NCBI GenBank assembly: GCA_033065855.1
Contig: JAVXUO010000443.1
Span: forward strand, 1 to 64,000
Reading direction: 5' to 3'
DNA: 64,000 bases
Origin: Escallonia rubra
Lineage: Eukaryota; Streptophyta; Magnoliopsida; Escalloniales; Escalloniaceae
A model generated the notes under the pieces. The model worked only from the letters and a program-made list of their open reading frames with translations. It searched no databases and was not told the origin of the DNA. Shown piece after piece: positions 35,120 to 48,474 of this stretch. The translations under genes and the position numbers were made by a program. Position 1 is the stretch's first letter; each line of letters opens with the position of its first letter.

Positions 35120-37210
35120 ATTCCCAAATAAGGTTCATTGGATTTTTACTTTCACCTATTACATGCATATTATTACTTCAAGTTATATTTTGTCTCTACA
35201 TTCAACATATGGAATATAAAGCTTTTGCACGTTTGACATTATAACTGAAAATGCAGGAAATAATGTCGACTGCGGCATGTATAGTGTTAGAGCTAATAAA
35301 AACACCTTCAATAATATTTTTAATCAATTAGAACTCTGTTACACGTGGATAGGATGCAACAATGAAAGTACAGTGAATAAGCTAAAGGTATGCAAAGAGA
35401 CTTTTAAGTCAAATTCCATATAACATCTTTTGGGGAAAAAAAGTCTAATTATATAAAAATAAACTTATAGGTAATAAAAAAATAGGGTCATATGGCCTGG
35501 GTTGCCCACTCCGGTTAGAATGTCTGAATTTGACTTGAGATGAATGGTGCTATGGGAGCTAAGAATGCAAGAACAAGAGCGGTAGGTTCGCTATCTCTCA
35601 TGGCATTAGATATTTTATACATACCTTATTACCTTTAACTATTGTTTTCTACGTCTGCAGGAACAAGGTAGTGCAAAAAATTGAGTGGGACTTAACAAAG
35701 GTGATAAATATATGATATATTACAACACGCAACTTTCACACAATCTAAATAAACACTTCTAATAGCATGTTTATATAGATCGAAATACAATATCGAAGAT
35801 ATGAGCGGGATAAAAATAGAAGTTTTAGATATGCAAATATATGAAATTTGTGTATAGTATGAGGTTGATAGGTTAACACTTTCATAAAATAATTGTAGGC
35901 ACCTGCCACGAAAAGAAGACAGCAGAGACGTAAAAGTGATAATTACACCCCTCTTCATGGGAGTACTTGCCATCATAGTACGGTTCTCTAATTTTAGCGG
36001 TTGTTCTTTACAAAATCAAACTCACTCACACTATTTCTCATAGTTTTTCAACGAATACTTGGGGAGAAAGAAGATGCACATTGCTGAATCTAAATTATAT
36101 GCCGTTCTTTAACTAGGTATGAAATAAATGTTTTTTGCCAAAATTAAAGTTATATATGTGAGTAAGGTAGTAATGTTGTGATGCCTGTACCATATTTTAT
36201 AGGGTCATGGCTGAAGTTTCAAAAAAACAATTAGAAGACGAAGTGAAGAAGAAATAAATATATTTGTTTCTTGACACAATCTTTGGTGTTACTTATTTGA
36301 AAGCATTTTGGTTTGACATGTAAATTAAAATGGACTTCCTTAGGCTCTATGATGTTATATATATTTTTCTAACTTTGATTAAATATTGTCTAAACAGATC
36401 TTTTATGACTAATACAATGAATGTGTCACGTGTACACAGCGGCCTGTATCCAATATATTATAGCCTAATAGACAAGTATATGTTGCATGGTTCTAGAGCA
36501 TTGATACTGAGCATTTAGTTTCAAGAAATTAGGAGGGGACAAAGGAGAGAGAATTTTATAGTATTCAATGTCCTAGATAGTCGGAATTATTGAGCCTACT
36601 CATCTATGACCACCCAATATTTCCTATTAACATTCATGTGGCCATACCAAATTTCATTAGCGTTCCAACTAATCGCGACTGACCAAGTTTTCTTTCAACT
36701 TCACTTACTTTGACCAGAGCTAGTCTAACACGGGCGTCTTTTTCTCCCAATTACGTCCCTTCTTGTACACATTGTCCCCATACACACCAGATTCCCTCTG
36801 CCTTTGAACACCAAAAACTTACCTTGCAAATCTCCAAAAACTCGTTTTACGGGAGTGGGTGACTGTTCTCGTAACAAAAACGTCATCATCGAACGAAAAC
36901 CGGTAACAATTGGAAAGGGTATGTGTGCTGAAGTGCATACTGAGAGACCAGAAGCAAAAACTCCTTACTGGTTGCACTATGTTACACTAGCATACTGAGA
37001 GCTGATTTGAAGTTTATACTCATTCCTGCACTATGTTACGTCAGCATATCGAGAGATAAGCGACAAGAACCATTTTTACGACAGCCATGTGTTGCAGCGC
37101 CTGAAATATACATTTAAGACATTGAGGATGGAAGATTATACTCCTTCCTGCTTTAAACTCTATTCCTCTGAACATTATACGAGCCCAAAGTAGACTTCGA
37201 ACAGTCAGGC
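35120..37210. other. Interval without recognised gene; possible Helitron tail
   Basis: The sequence immediately after the helicase relic is probably Helitron 3' region but I could not find a convincing hairpin plus CTRR end. Open frames at 35692-35976 (minus), 36330-36518 and 36804-36998 (plus) have no recognised similarity. The last 200 bp is likely the 3' untranslated region and terminator area of the minus-strand gene ending at 37251. Confidence 0.4.
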
Positions 37211-37250
37211 AATCGTTCAAACTTCTCCATCCGGGGGCCGAAACAGAAGG

Positions 37251-40200
37251 TTAGCCGCTGCCAGTTAGGCTCACTAAGCGAGTAATCACATCTTCGAGGC
37301 AAGAGAAGTGAGTCAAGAAGTTATCGTGAAGTTCTGTGGAGTCGAAGTGATTCTGCTGTAACTGGGAAATATCATCACAGATGACTTTCAAGCCACTTTG
37401 CAGCAATTCCACTCCTTTGCTAATTCCGTCAGGAAGTTTTCTTCTCTTATTGGCTTGTTGTTCGTCATCAACCTCCATCACGTTACATATCATAGCCTCG
37501 GGCTCAATTTTGCTAACCTTCTGAATCATTTCTTTTAGCAATAGACCTTCTTTGACAAGTAGCCCTGCCTGATCAGAGAGATCTGTCGTTCCGAGAGAAG
37601 CCATTTCCTTCTCAAGGAAAACCTTTAACTCAGACATAAATCTCTCCTCATCTGCTTCATTTCCTGATTCCAAATCAAATGAAAGAGCTGCGTCAGGCGG
37701 CACAAATCTCCATAGCTCATTGCATGTAGTACGCTCAGCAAAATATCCAAACGCTGTGATTGCCAGATGCACCAAGGCCCAGTGGCGCTCTCTTAGTAGC
37801 ATGTGATACAACTCCCATACAGCTGAACTCTTTACACTGCTATTATCACTTTCGGCAAATTCAATGTGACCAAGGCCAGCCATGAAACAAGCAAGATTTG
37901 GTTTGCATTGATACAATTCAGTATCTGAGGATGCCGGCCCTGAGATAAAAAGGTTTTGAAGCTCTAGAATGACTGCTTCCATATCATCAGATGCATATAT
38001 ATGTTTCATACTAGAGATGGTCCTTAGAGTTTCACTCAAAAGCTTTCGGTAATAGTCCTTCATTGAGCAGTCAACAGCATCTTTGTACTTGCGAATAATA
38101 GCAATGAGTAAATTCAGGGTCTTCGTGTCAGTATCAGATCTGCTGAGCTCACTACAGAACAGTACAGAAAGTCGAATTCAGATAACTGCTGTAAAAAGGT
38201 GGAGCTCAAAAATAAGTAAGCATTAACTTGCGAAATTTTGAAATCATGCAAATCGTCATTAATTAGGAACTTTGGATGGAATCTCTATTTATCAGCTTAA
38301 TGTTTCAGCAGCAGTCAGCATTGGGAGTTGATTGTCAATTTAGCTCCACACACACACATAATGCTGTGAGGGAATAGGTTACTTACAGTGACTGCAAGGC
38401 AGCTGATAGAGCGAAGACTGGTGCACCAAAGACACTAGAACCACATACTCCAGATGATTTATCTTCAAAGCTCTCCAGGAAGCAAAAATATTCAGTTACA
38501 ATTCTTTGTTTAGCTGCACTTTTCGTTTTATCTGGCAGCAGATTTAGCGGGAATCCTTCCATGAGCAAGGCAAAATACATTACCGATGACGATTTGGATG
38601 TGTTACTGCCGACCATGGAATTGTAAACTCGATCTACAGTGGATTGTGAACAATAGGTAAGGAGCATGCAGATTGACCTCGTAATTTTTCTAAGACCACT
38701 ACCAGGAACAAACACGGATTCTGAAGAAGCCACAGACCTCAATAATGAGCAGAGTTTATCAATAATGTCTATCACCAGGTCAATCTCAGCATGTCGTACC
38801 GTAAAGCATAACAGTTCCATTACAATCTCCGAACAAAGAAAGTGTGGATGCAAGGAATTTTCAACCACAAAAGACAATATCTCCCTCCAGGCTAATGTTG
38901 AAGAGACCACAACCATGAAGGTTTTTAATGCATGAAGAATAGATGACAACAAAGGCTGATAAGCTAATTCCTGGTTTTGTCCAGAAGCATAGAGAACAGG
39001 AACTTGCAATACGAGAATGGAAGAATATACATATTCATCAACTAGAATTTCAAAAAACCATCCGAGTTTTCTTGCAATCCCGAGTCTCACGTCGTCTTCC
39101 AACTCCGGAGCACTTTTTAAAAGATTAAGAAATAAAGCAAGACGACCAATTAACAGTACTTTGGCTCCATGCATGGAATTAACAGTTACGGAAAAAATTG
39201 CTTCCATTGAATAGGTCTCCTGGTTTGTACAGGAATCTTCAAGGACAAGATTCAAATCACTTCCTTCACTGAACAACCAGTCTAGAATTTGAAACTTCTC
39301 CTCATGCTTCACTTGAGCCGAATTCAACAAAGAATTAAGCAAGTGAAAGGATGTTGGCTCCAAAAGTTCTGCCAATGCATCACTAGCAGATTTCAGGAGC
39401 TCTTCTTTGCTCAATGAGATTCTAAAAGTGGAGATCATAACAATACACAATGTGATATCTTTGTACACTGAAAATGCTTGGGATGGATAGTGAGATATTA
39501 TTCTCACTGCATTTATCAGGTAAAATTTTACTGGAAGAAATATCCTTTTAGCCTCTGCCACGGAAACTTTTTCCTTCAGCAAATATGACCATGTCTCAGC
39601 TGCAAATCTCAAAGATTCATTGGCGAGTGAAAGTAGAGTGAATATAATATCTGCTATATTCACCTTTACAGCTAAAGCACCCTTCCCAAGCTGAAGCAAA
39701 GTAACCACACCTTTCCATGACAAATTCAGTACACTTACCAAGTTCCCACCACCTTTAGCTGCAAGGATACCCAGTTCACACAATTTTTCTACAGTGCATC
39801 TCGTTGTGCTGATAACATGATCTGCAATGTCAGTCTCTTCACAGCTATTTCTCTCTTCCTCAGTTTTTGCTACATATAAATCGCATTTTACACCATTGAA
39901 GTATACCCTGCATAGTCGAATCACAGCATCAAGGACCACCTGTGCGACCTTTAATAATTGGGAACCATGAGAATGTATTCTCTGTTTGGTCGTGACAAAA
40001 GCACAGAATTAGAAAGCAATACCAGCTAGTTCCCCATTAGCAGGTTAAAATATCTTCGCAGTGATCAGGAAGAAGCATCAGTTTATCCTCACGAGGACCA
40101 GTAGTGTGCAAAAAGAAATATTAATAGTCAGTAAACTACAAACTCCCTAAAACCGCTAAAGCATAGACCTACAAAATCCTTTTTTTCCTTTTGCCAGCAA

Positions 40201-43200
40201 CAGATGCAGGCAGCTTTACATAATGCACTGTAGTATGTTAAAATAATGTATTCCTGACGCCATAAACAGATCCAAACTTGCAGACAAGACTAGGAAAGGT
40301 TGTCATTGCATAAAAATGCAAATAGACAAATTGTCCGACGTTCTTACTTTCCATATGAGCACAATAAACTAAAACCATAATCTTGCCTCACCGGTGTGGC
40401 TTAAGCTAGCTTTTTAAGTCACGAAGCTCAAATTAAGTTGTGCATAAAATGCTGTTGTGGCTACTTTTGGGAAGTGATTAAATGCAAGGATCCACAAAAA
40501 ATGCCAAGAAAATTAGCTACAAGATAGGACTAATAGTAGTTATAGTCATACAGTTTGAACAAGCTCTTTCCAGCGCAGTTCACGAGCAAACATATGTACT
40601 GGACTTCGTTGCACATTTCAATATCGGTTCGCCCCTCATATTGTTTTAAATCTTAAGAGGTTTGCTTCAACCATTCCAGAATTCTGATTTGGAGGAATGT
40701 CATGTATGAAAGAAATTCCATAACATCCACTACAAGATGAAGGATACGGAATTAGATCTCTATCTTCTGAAGATGGGTTCGGCAAAGAAAGCTCCCACTT
40801 GAGCTGTAGTGGAAGTGTATGGTAAATCAAGTAAAAGCTTAATTACTCCTTAGAAATAAACTGTTGATCAACTTACTCGATGGAACAACCAGAGGATGAC
40901 ATTGAACTTGGTCTTGGAATTGAACATATTATAAAATACTGAAGTTAAGTGCTTTTGAATGCTCATTGAGTTCCAAAGCTTTAACATGAATATTAACAGT
41001 AGATACAGATGTGGGATCTGAAACAACATGGTGTTGGATGTGGTGGTCGTGGTGACAGCAACAGACGTTAAAAGTAGCGGACCAGCAGGATTATTTGTAA
41101 CGATGATATGAAAGGTGTAAACAAAGCATGCAGATAACATAGCCTGCGATTTTGAAGTCAAAAGTCCGTAGTGATGGTGTTGAGCAATAAGAACTGAGGA
41201 AAGTTGATAGCGACATCAAGGCGTTTGAGACAACTGCAATAGTGATGCTGGTTGACTGATTGTCCACAATAGTTTTCTGGTCTCAAGAAATACGTTTTTG
41301 AAAAGATTTCAATACGCCGTTGATCACTGAACTAGAACGCATATATCAGTTTAGTCACTGGACTTCATTTCGTGTCAAAGTGACCATTGGACTCGTTAAT
41401 TTATCCAATCAAGTCATCCCATTTGCTTTGGCCTGTTAAGTGCCAAAGTGCGAGGCAAATGGGGCTTAAGTCAGGGGCAAAATCGTTCAAATGAAAACCA
41501 TACTCCCTTTCTCTTTTAATTGCCCCCCTCTTCTTTTTCTTCTTTCTTCTATGTTATTCAACATAGCCACTACTGACGAGCACCACCGCCACCGGCCAAC
41601 ACCACCAGTCCACCATCCCACTATCCACCTTAGCTGCAATCACCATAAGCCAACTGGTCGTAGACAAACTCAGCAGCACCCCCAAAACGCACTTCCCTCA
41701 CCCAAACCCTCGCCAGCCATCACCATAACCACATCACGTCAAAGCCACCGCCCCCAGCCAAGCTCTTGTTATTCATCACCACCACCAGTCCAATCATGAG
41801 AAGTCGCACACACGCACCGACACCAGAGGATCCAACGAGGTCTTAGGTGGGGGCAGTGATGAAGGGGTGGTGGTGATGGGTGGTGACGTTTAGGTGGGGC
41901 AGCGGCGAGGATTGGATGAGGGCGTCAGGTCTTGATGGTGGTGGGCGGCAATTCACAATCCAGAAAACAAGGTGCCATCATCGAGGCTCTGTACCATCAA
42001 TGCCTCCATCTTTACAAACATGGACCAGCCATCAGACATCAAACTTCACTGCAATCAGTTTAAACTGTCCATGCTTTCAATCACCTTTTAGCTCTAGCAC
42101 CACTGGACTTCACAATCCAGAAAACAAGATCTTTACAAACTTCAATTGCTAGAAATCACGTCCTTTGAATTAAAATGTGTTGTCTCATTTGCCGTACAAT
42201 GTCATGGTGGAGGTCGCAATTCTAGGGTTTGTATAAAAGTCGCAACTCTAGGGTTTGTACTAAAAGTCGCAATTCTAGGGTTTGTACTCGCCACCCACCA
42301 CCAACAAGTGATGGGGGTGCCAAGAATGATCGAGGTCGGTGGGGCGGCAACAAGGCTTGGACAAGGGCGACAGCTTGGTCGTGGTGGTGGTGGGTGGCGG
42401 CACTTGGGTGGGGCGCGAAGCTTGGTTGTGGTGGTGGTGGTGGTGGTGGTGGGCGCCGAGGTTGGTGTTGGAGGTGGTTAGGGGGGCTTAGCGGGGGAGA
42501 AGAAGAAGAAGAATATCTTGTTGGGGTCAATTGAAGAAAATGAAGATCTTGTTGGGGTCATTTTAGAAAAAGAAAATCTTCTCGAGATCAATTGAAGAAA
42601 AACAAAACCTATCTGGTGTTAATTGAAGAGAAAGAAATTCTTGTTATGGTTAATTAAAGGAAAGTGAGGCCAAAAATTAAAATCCATAACAGAGAATTGT
42701 GTTTTCTTTTAAATTACAATTTTGCCCCTTACTTAGGCGTCATGTGTCTTGCATATGGGCACGTAAAGGGCCAAAGGTAATGGAATGAACAGTTGTGATC
42801 AATTGAAGAATTCAATTGTCACTTGACACAAATCGAAGTCCAGTCGCTAAAGGAAATTTACATAATAGTTTAGTGATCAACTGCGTGTTTTATTATTTTG
42901 ATTATGTCAATACAATATAAGGGTAACCAACTGCACGAGGCTCTGCCATTGTTGGGTATGGGGTGGATCCATGTACGAAGCCTTACGCACTTTTGGAAGA
43001 GGCTGATACTCCTTTCAACCAGCAATTTCCAGGTCACTATCAAGCAACCTTTACGTCACAACTTTACTCCTAGAGATAGAATCACCCAATTACCGAAATT
43101 ATACTCCCAACGTCCAATGGGGCCTAAGCTTCGCACATCGAGTAAGTAGAGAAGCCGTTGGCAACGCACCAGATTAAACGGTAATGAGCTCAGAATTTCA

Positions 43201-46200
43201 TACTCAGTTAGAAGAATCATGTGCGGCATTATATCAGGGTGAATCTCAACATGTTGTTAAGGTGCTCTAATAAAAAAGGAGAAGCGGCATTGAGGGCATG
43301 ACTTCCTAGCATATAACATAATTCTATTGAAGTGACTTATTTATATGTATTTCACCTTGTAAAAGTGGGACAAATTATTTCGTGGATTGTCATGATTGAT
43401 GAACTAGAAGGAAACACAACATTATGCATTTGGTACCTTAATCTCCATTACTGAATCTTTTATCAGATTTAGCTGCTCCAAAATGAATTTCTCAACAGTT
43501 AACATCAACTCCTTGCCACTTGAAATAGGATATTTTGCCAAAGCTGAAAATATAGCAGCAGAATAGCTCAACAATTCCAACAGCAACTGAAAGAAAAGTT
43601 CAAAATCACTTGTCAGATAACACTTAGAGACAATTGGCACAGATATCAGAGTTAGTTTTTGATAGTAAAGGTTTACAAAATTCACTGCATGAAGCTGACA
43701 CTAGTTGACTGTTTTTAAACTCAACTTAGAAAATCTCTTGACAGAGCCCAGCCATTTCTTATTTGAATAAGAGAAACCAAAAGATCCTACAGAAATTCAT
43801 TTCCCCTTCAATAATTTGTCTTGCTTCCGGTGCAGGATATAATGCTGCGTATCTGATGGCCATGCCTTCTCTTCAACACCCCATGGACTCATCTTAGTAT
43901 CTATAATTATAGTCCCAACGTCCAAAGTATGGCACAAATGACACCTTTAGGACGGTGTTGGCAAAGGTAGTTTGATGTATGTAGCCAACGCTTGTTGGCT
44001 TCTTACCAACCCACGCTTTTTGAAAGACCTCTATTGAGTCTCGGGTAACAAAGAGTTCACTAGAAATCCTTATCCGTACAAAACTGGATCTAGGCTCTGG
44101 AACAAAATAACCCAAAAGCCCCTATCAAGAGATGGTTAAAGAGCCACCTTATGGGTAGCAAGGCCCTCTCTTAACCTTCTGTTATACTTTTTTCTGTGGT
44201 ACCATAGAAGCTGCATACCATTAGCATTCATATACCATATCAATCCGCATCCCACGTAGCATGACTCTAATTTGTAATGATACAAGTAAATAGTGATTCT
44301 ATATAAGCCACTTTGTAATCAGAGATGCATACTAGCAGGCTAAAGTATTCAACAAGTAACAGCAGTGCGTATATCTCTAATATATAAGGCTACCCAAATA
44401 AAAATAAATGCTCCCATAAATAGTTCATTAGTCTACATCCATACATAACAAAGGAATGACCATCAGATCTTGAAAGGCCAAAGTACACCTATTCTGATGT
44501 AGCATGTACCTGAAAGAAAAGGCTCGAGTGCTCTTCTTCTTGAGAATCCTCAGTAGACATAAGAGTCATCTTTAAATGCTTTGCACACCATATGCTTGCC
44601 TAGTAAATAGATTCAAGACATCAACCAACCCATGTTCGTAAAAAGTTCAAGAAAGTGAAATGCATCTACTGCCACTAATATCCAACTTCATACAGGATGA
44701 AAGCAAATTAAACCTTGGTCCCGAGAACAAGAAATGGCCCTAAGCATCTGGATATGTCTGATTCTGTGTATTTTGCAGCAACATCTAGGATAGTTTTGTT
44801 CAACATGCATTGAGATGCATCCAGACATGTGAAGTCTTCCCAGAGTATCCAATCCGTTGTTAAGGCTTAGATATGACGAACAGTGGAAAGCATGAAAAAC
44901 CATATTGCAGAACCCGAATTTTGGTCAAAGTTCTTTTCAGTAACTGAAGTGTTGTTTTAAATAAAATGGTGTCAAAAAGTGCGATGATGTGTCACTAAAT
45001 GGTTATTATATCAGTAGAACTTGGCTCGTACAAACAATCACACAGCTTTAAGTCAGCTATTCTGGTTATTTATTACTAGTTCTTTACGGTATTTGGTTAA
45101 ACAGGCATATAGCGGGGTAACTTTAAAGTAATGAAACTGATCAATTTATTTGAACATCCTGTCACATTGCAACAAGAAAACATTGTACAATAATGATCTA
45201 CCACCTAAGCAACTAATCCACTAGAATTTAAATACCAATGTGATATATGATTGTTTTCAGGGGCACCAGCAAATTTATCAAATATGTGAAGACTTACATT
45301 AAACAGAGCCTGAGTGCATTGGAATGGAGAAAATAACTCCTTTTTAATTACTACAATCATACAGGTCAAATAATGTGAAGGATCGTATAAAAAGAGCTCA
45401 AAACAGACATACAATTAACTTTTTCTTTATTAACAGAACTTTATGCAAGGTTAAGGACATCAACAAGCAGTAATGTGGATACTGTGAGGGACTCCAGAAG
45501 ACAAGCCAGTACAGATTCCCCAGCTAAGTCCAAATCCCCCAGTTCAGAAATCAGTTGAGCACGTCTCTCAACAACCTGTAAACACACAGTTCAAGTTTTG
45601 ACAGCATGCAAACAGCATAGAGATGAAGTGTACATTACATGACATCAGAAAGGCAAAACGAAAGTTCTATTTGGCTTGGAGCATTCCTATAATTATATTC
45701 TAAATTATCTCAAAAAGTGCACTATAACAGAGCATACATATCTAATATCTTGAATCCACTGTACGAATTTCAGTTGTAGCTGTTCTACTACCTTGTAGTG
45801 AAAATCTAATACATACATGGGGAAATGACCACATTGTCACTATATAATCTAGTTCCAGTAACTTACGAGTACAATGGCAAGTACATTTCTGCAGCAAGCA
45901 AAAATCCTGATTCGTCTTTGAAACTTCCCCCAAATATCTATCACTAAGAAGCCAAAACAGCGGCTGCGCCATCATGACAGGAATGTTTGTGCTCGACACA
46001 TTTTGATATTCTCGGCGTAATTCAAAAGTATAATCCTCAAACAGATCCTTAGCTAACTTCATAATGGATACAAATTCATAAAATAACCCAAATTTAATCA
46101 TCAAACATTACATATAACCTAATTCGAGTGACTTACTAGCACAACTGTACAAGGTGAACAACTCAAAAAGCAAAAAGAAAACAAATAATCACTAGCATAT

Positions 46201-46555
46201 TAATCAAGTGAAATGAATTTTGATAGTGGCATATTCATTTCCGACTGCTATATTACCTCAAATTCAATTGGAAAATGAAAGCTAACACAAATTAAGTCAC
46301 AAAACCCTAAAATAGAGCTTCGTAGCAGAACAACTTCTGATCGGGTAAATTTGGCACAATTGAACGACTAATAAGCGGAACGCAAAGTGGTCGAGCTAAC
46401 TTCACGATCTAACTGAGGTGATTTACATGAATATAGCTGCGTATATTAACAAGCGAAACATGTTGGTGATTTGACGGTTGAGAGGAGCTGACCTCTGAAG
46501 ATTTAATGGCTTCGAGCAAGACCTGCAGCTCGTCTATGGAGGTCTCTCTCTTCAT
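37251..46555 (-). CDS. FLIP: FLIP / FIRRM (C1orf112) orthologue, FIGNL1-interacting recombination regulator, 8 exons
   Basis: In Arabidopsis and mammals the FLIP/FIRRM-FIGNL1 complex controls RAD51/DMC1 filaments and limits crossovers in meiosis and repair. Joining GT-AG exons 46555-46493, 45575-45503, 44865-44714, 44599-44510, 43586-43437, 40634-40552, 39979-38387 and 38151-37251 gives 3105 bases, an open frame of 1034 residues starting MKRETSIDELQ. Family evidence is the all-helical sequence with VVERRAQLISELGDLDL, WEDFTCLDASQCMLNK, and a C-terminal RHWALVHLAITAFGYFAE matching the RSWLLEQHTLEAFTQFAE region of the human protein, followed by a KRRK basic cluster. The exon 2 donor (GTCTTC) is weak; GTATCC at about 45480 would not keep the frame. 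Intron 5 (2.8 kb) holds a transposon. The identification is from memory of the family and not from a search. Confidence 0.85.
41315..42885. mobile_element. TIR transposon in FLIP intron 5
   Basis: Inverted ends CGCCGTTGATCACTGAAC (left) and CGCAGTTGATCACTAAAC (right, inward) are followed by a second matching segment (CACTGGACTTCATTTCGTGTCA and GACTGGACTTCGATTTGTGTCA). The interior holds CCACC-rich and GGTGG-rich tracts like the MULEs in this window. I could not define a target-site duplication, so MULE affiliation is tentative. It adds about 1.57 kb to the intron. Confidence 0.7.
42212..42290. repeat. Three-copy short tandem repeat
   Basis: The unit GTCGCAATTCTAGGGTTTGT (with about 26-bp spacing) occurs three times inside the intronic transposon, followed by a GGT microsatellite at 42425-42455. 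It causes the repeated peptides in three overlapping frames. Confidence 0.85.
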
Positions 46556-46650
46556 CTCCCTTTCTCGCTCTCGCACATAGCAGTGTAGCACATACAAGCT
46601 GCGACTGTCTCTATCTATCTCAAATTTTCTCTCTCACCCGCGCTCTGTAT

Positions 46651-46658
46651 TTTCCCGC
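46651..46658 (+). promoter_or_regulatory. E2F-type site upstream of FLIP
   Basis: TTTCCCGC matches the plant E2F consensus TTTSSCGC, about 95 bp upstream of the FLIP start codon (the gene runs on the minus strand). Many plant replication and recombination genes carry such sites and are induced at G1/S. A (CT)n-rich leader lies between the site and the ATG. Binding is inferred only. Confidence 0.6.
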
Positions 46659-46754
46659 CTTCGCATTTGAGAAGCAGGAAATAATGTTAGGCTAGCCCAT
46701 GTCTAGTAGCCCTTTATCAAATTTAATGAATCAACTTTTTTTTTTTTTTTTAAA

Positions 46755-47217
46755 GGCTCCGTTCGACAACTTTCAGTTTTGATTTTTAATTTCAAATAAA
46801 CAAAAATTAAAATTAGTTTAATTTTTTTTTTTTTTACAAAAACAAGTGGATGTTTGATAACTTCAAAAAAAAAAAAAATTTTGTGCTTGATTACCCAAGT
46901 TTTTAGTTTGAGTTTTTTCTTTGGTAGCGGTGGTGGGGCGTGACGGTGGTAGTGGCCGGTAGTCGACGGTGGCAGGCGGTGGCTAGTGGTGGTCGCGGGG
47001 CGGTGGACAGTGGCGATGGCTGCTGACGGTGGGAGGGTGATGGTGGTGGTGGTCCAAAACTGAAAACCGAAACTCATTTTTGGAGTTTTCAAAAACAACC
47101 CTGATTTAAAAACTGATTTTTTTAACTGAAGAAAAAAAAACGAAAACTGTCCGCCAAACGAGCTTATTTTTTTCAGTTTACAAAACTGGAAAAAAAAAAA
47201 CTATGTCAAACGGGGCA
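46755..47217. mobile_element. hAT-like MITE, copy 2, in the FLIP upstream region
   Basis: Ends GGCTCCGTTCGACA (left) and TGCCCCGTTTGACA (right, inward) are inverted repeats of the GGnCCCGTTTG hAT-MITE type. It is related to 1584-2027 in opposite orientation, including the ATTACCCAA and poly-A modules and the GGTGG core. It starts 200 bp before the FLIP start codon, just beyond the E2F-type site. No clear target-site duplication. Confidence 0.65.
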
Positions 47218-47302
47218 TCATAGTGTCATTACAGGGGGAGTGGGAAAATGGGTCAAGAACCCCTAGGTGATGTACGATTTCTCTCCTTTCATTTAAAAAT
47301 TA

Positions 47303-48468
47303 GGGCTAATTACACATATATTCCTGAAATTTTGGGGTAATTACAGGTAAGGACAATAGTTTGGACAAATTACACTTGTGTCCATTGACCAAACGGAATT
47401 TTAAAAAACCTAACGGTTTTGATAAAATAACATTGTTACCTTTAAATCAAAATGTTATTTTCTTTCACATGCCATTACATTATCTTAAAAAAAACAATTT
47501 AATGTTTACTCTAACCACCCCCCCCCCCCCCACCCGGCACCTAACCCCCTCTATCCCCCCAACCCAATTCTGTCTTTCAAACTCCCCCGACCACCGCACC
47601 CCTTCGTCTCCCCGTCTACCCCCTTCCCCGTCGCCGCACCACCCTCTACCTTCGCCTTCCAGTCGCCGCGACACCATTCCCCTTCCCCTTCCCCCCTTCC
47701 CCGTCGCCGCGACCACCCTTCCCCTTCGCCTTCCCGTCGCCGCTACACCCTTCCCCTTCACCGTCGCCTCGACACCCTTCCTCTTCCCCGTCATCGCGAC
47801 CACCCTTCCCCGTCGCCGCGACCACCCTCCCCATTCCCCTTCCCCGTCGCGGCAAAGTTAGTCAACAATGATGGAGGTAACGGCGCACCCCGTCGAGGTG
47901 ATCTAATAATTAACACGTCATTCCTAAAAATTTTCCATCGATACTGTGATGGTTGACTTTTCACCGGCGCGGGGCAAGGGGGGATGGCTGCCGACGATGA
48001 GAAATTTGCAGCTTGCGAATTAGGGGTTTTCAAAACCCTAATTTGCGAATTAGGGTTTTTCAATAAGAATTTGTAGATTGCGATTGCATATTGCGAATTA
48101 GGGTTTTGAAATCCTAATTTGCAAGTTAGGATTTTTCAATGAGAAATTTTGCAGATTGAGATTGATGAAATAGACTGCTAGGGAACAAATCAATAATTTT
48201 AGGGTTTTCAATCCTTAAATTAAACCTTGAAATCTTAATTTAAATTTTTTAAATATATTCAGTATATACAGTACAAGGGGTAGTATCGTCATTTTAAAAA
48301 TACTTATTGATGACATAATAAAAAAGTGTACTTTTTCGACGGAATCCTGACGGATGGACACACGTGATACATTTTAAAAGTGTTTGGTCACGAAATGTTA
48401 CATTTTGAAACTTTGTATCCTTGATTGTAATTATTCCCTAACCTCAGGGACATATGTGTAATTAGCCC
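47303..48468. mobile_element. MULE-type transposon, copy 2 (family of 2249-3426)
   Basis: Ends GGGCTAATTACACATAT on both sides inward and the internal order CAAACGGAATT...GCCGCGACCACC...GACGGAATCCTGACGGATGG match the 2249-3426 element in reverse orientation. The flanking 9-bp repeats TAAAAATTA (47294-47302) and TAAAACTTA (48469-48477) agree at eight of nine bases. The open frames on both strands at 47361-48063 come from a C-rich tract (CCCCGTCGCCGCGACC) and are not called. Confidence 0.85.
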
Positions 48469-48474
48469 TAAAAC

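Noticed and set aside
42222-42534. Proline-rich and glycine-rich open frames within the FLIP intron
   Set aside because: They are frames across GGT/CCA triplet and 26-bp tandem repeats of an intronic transposon.
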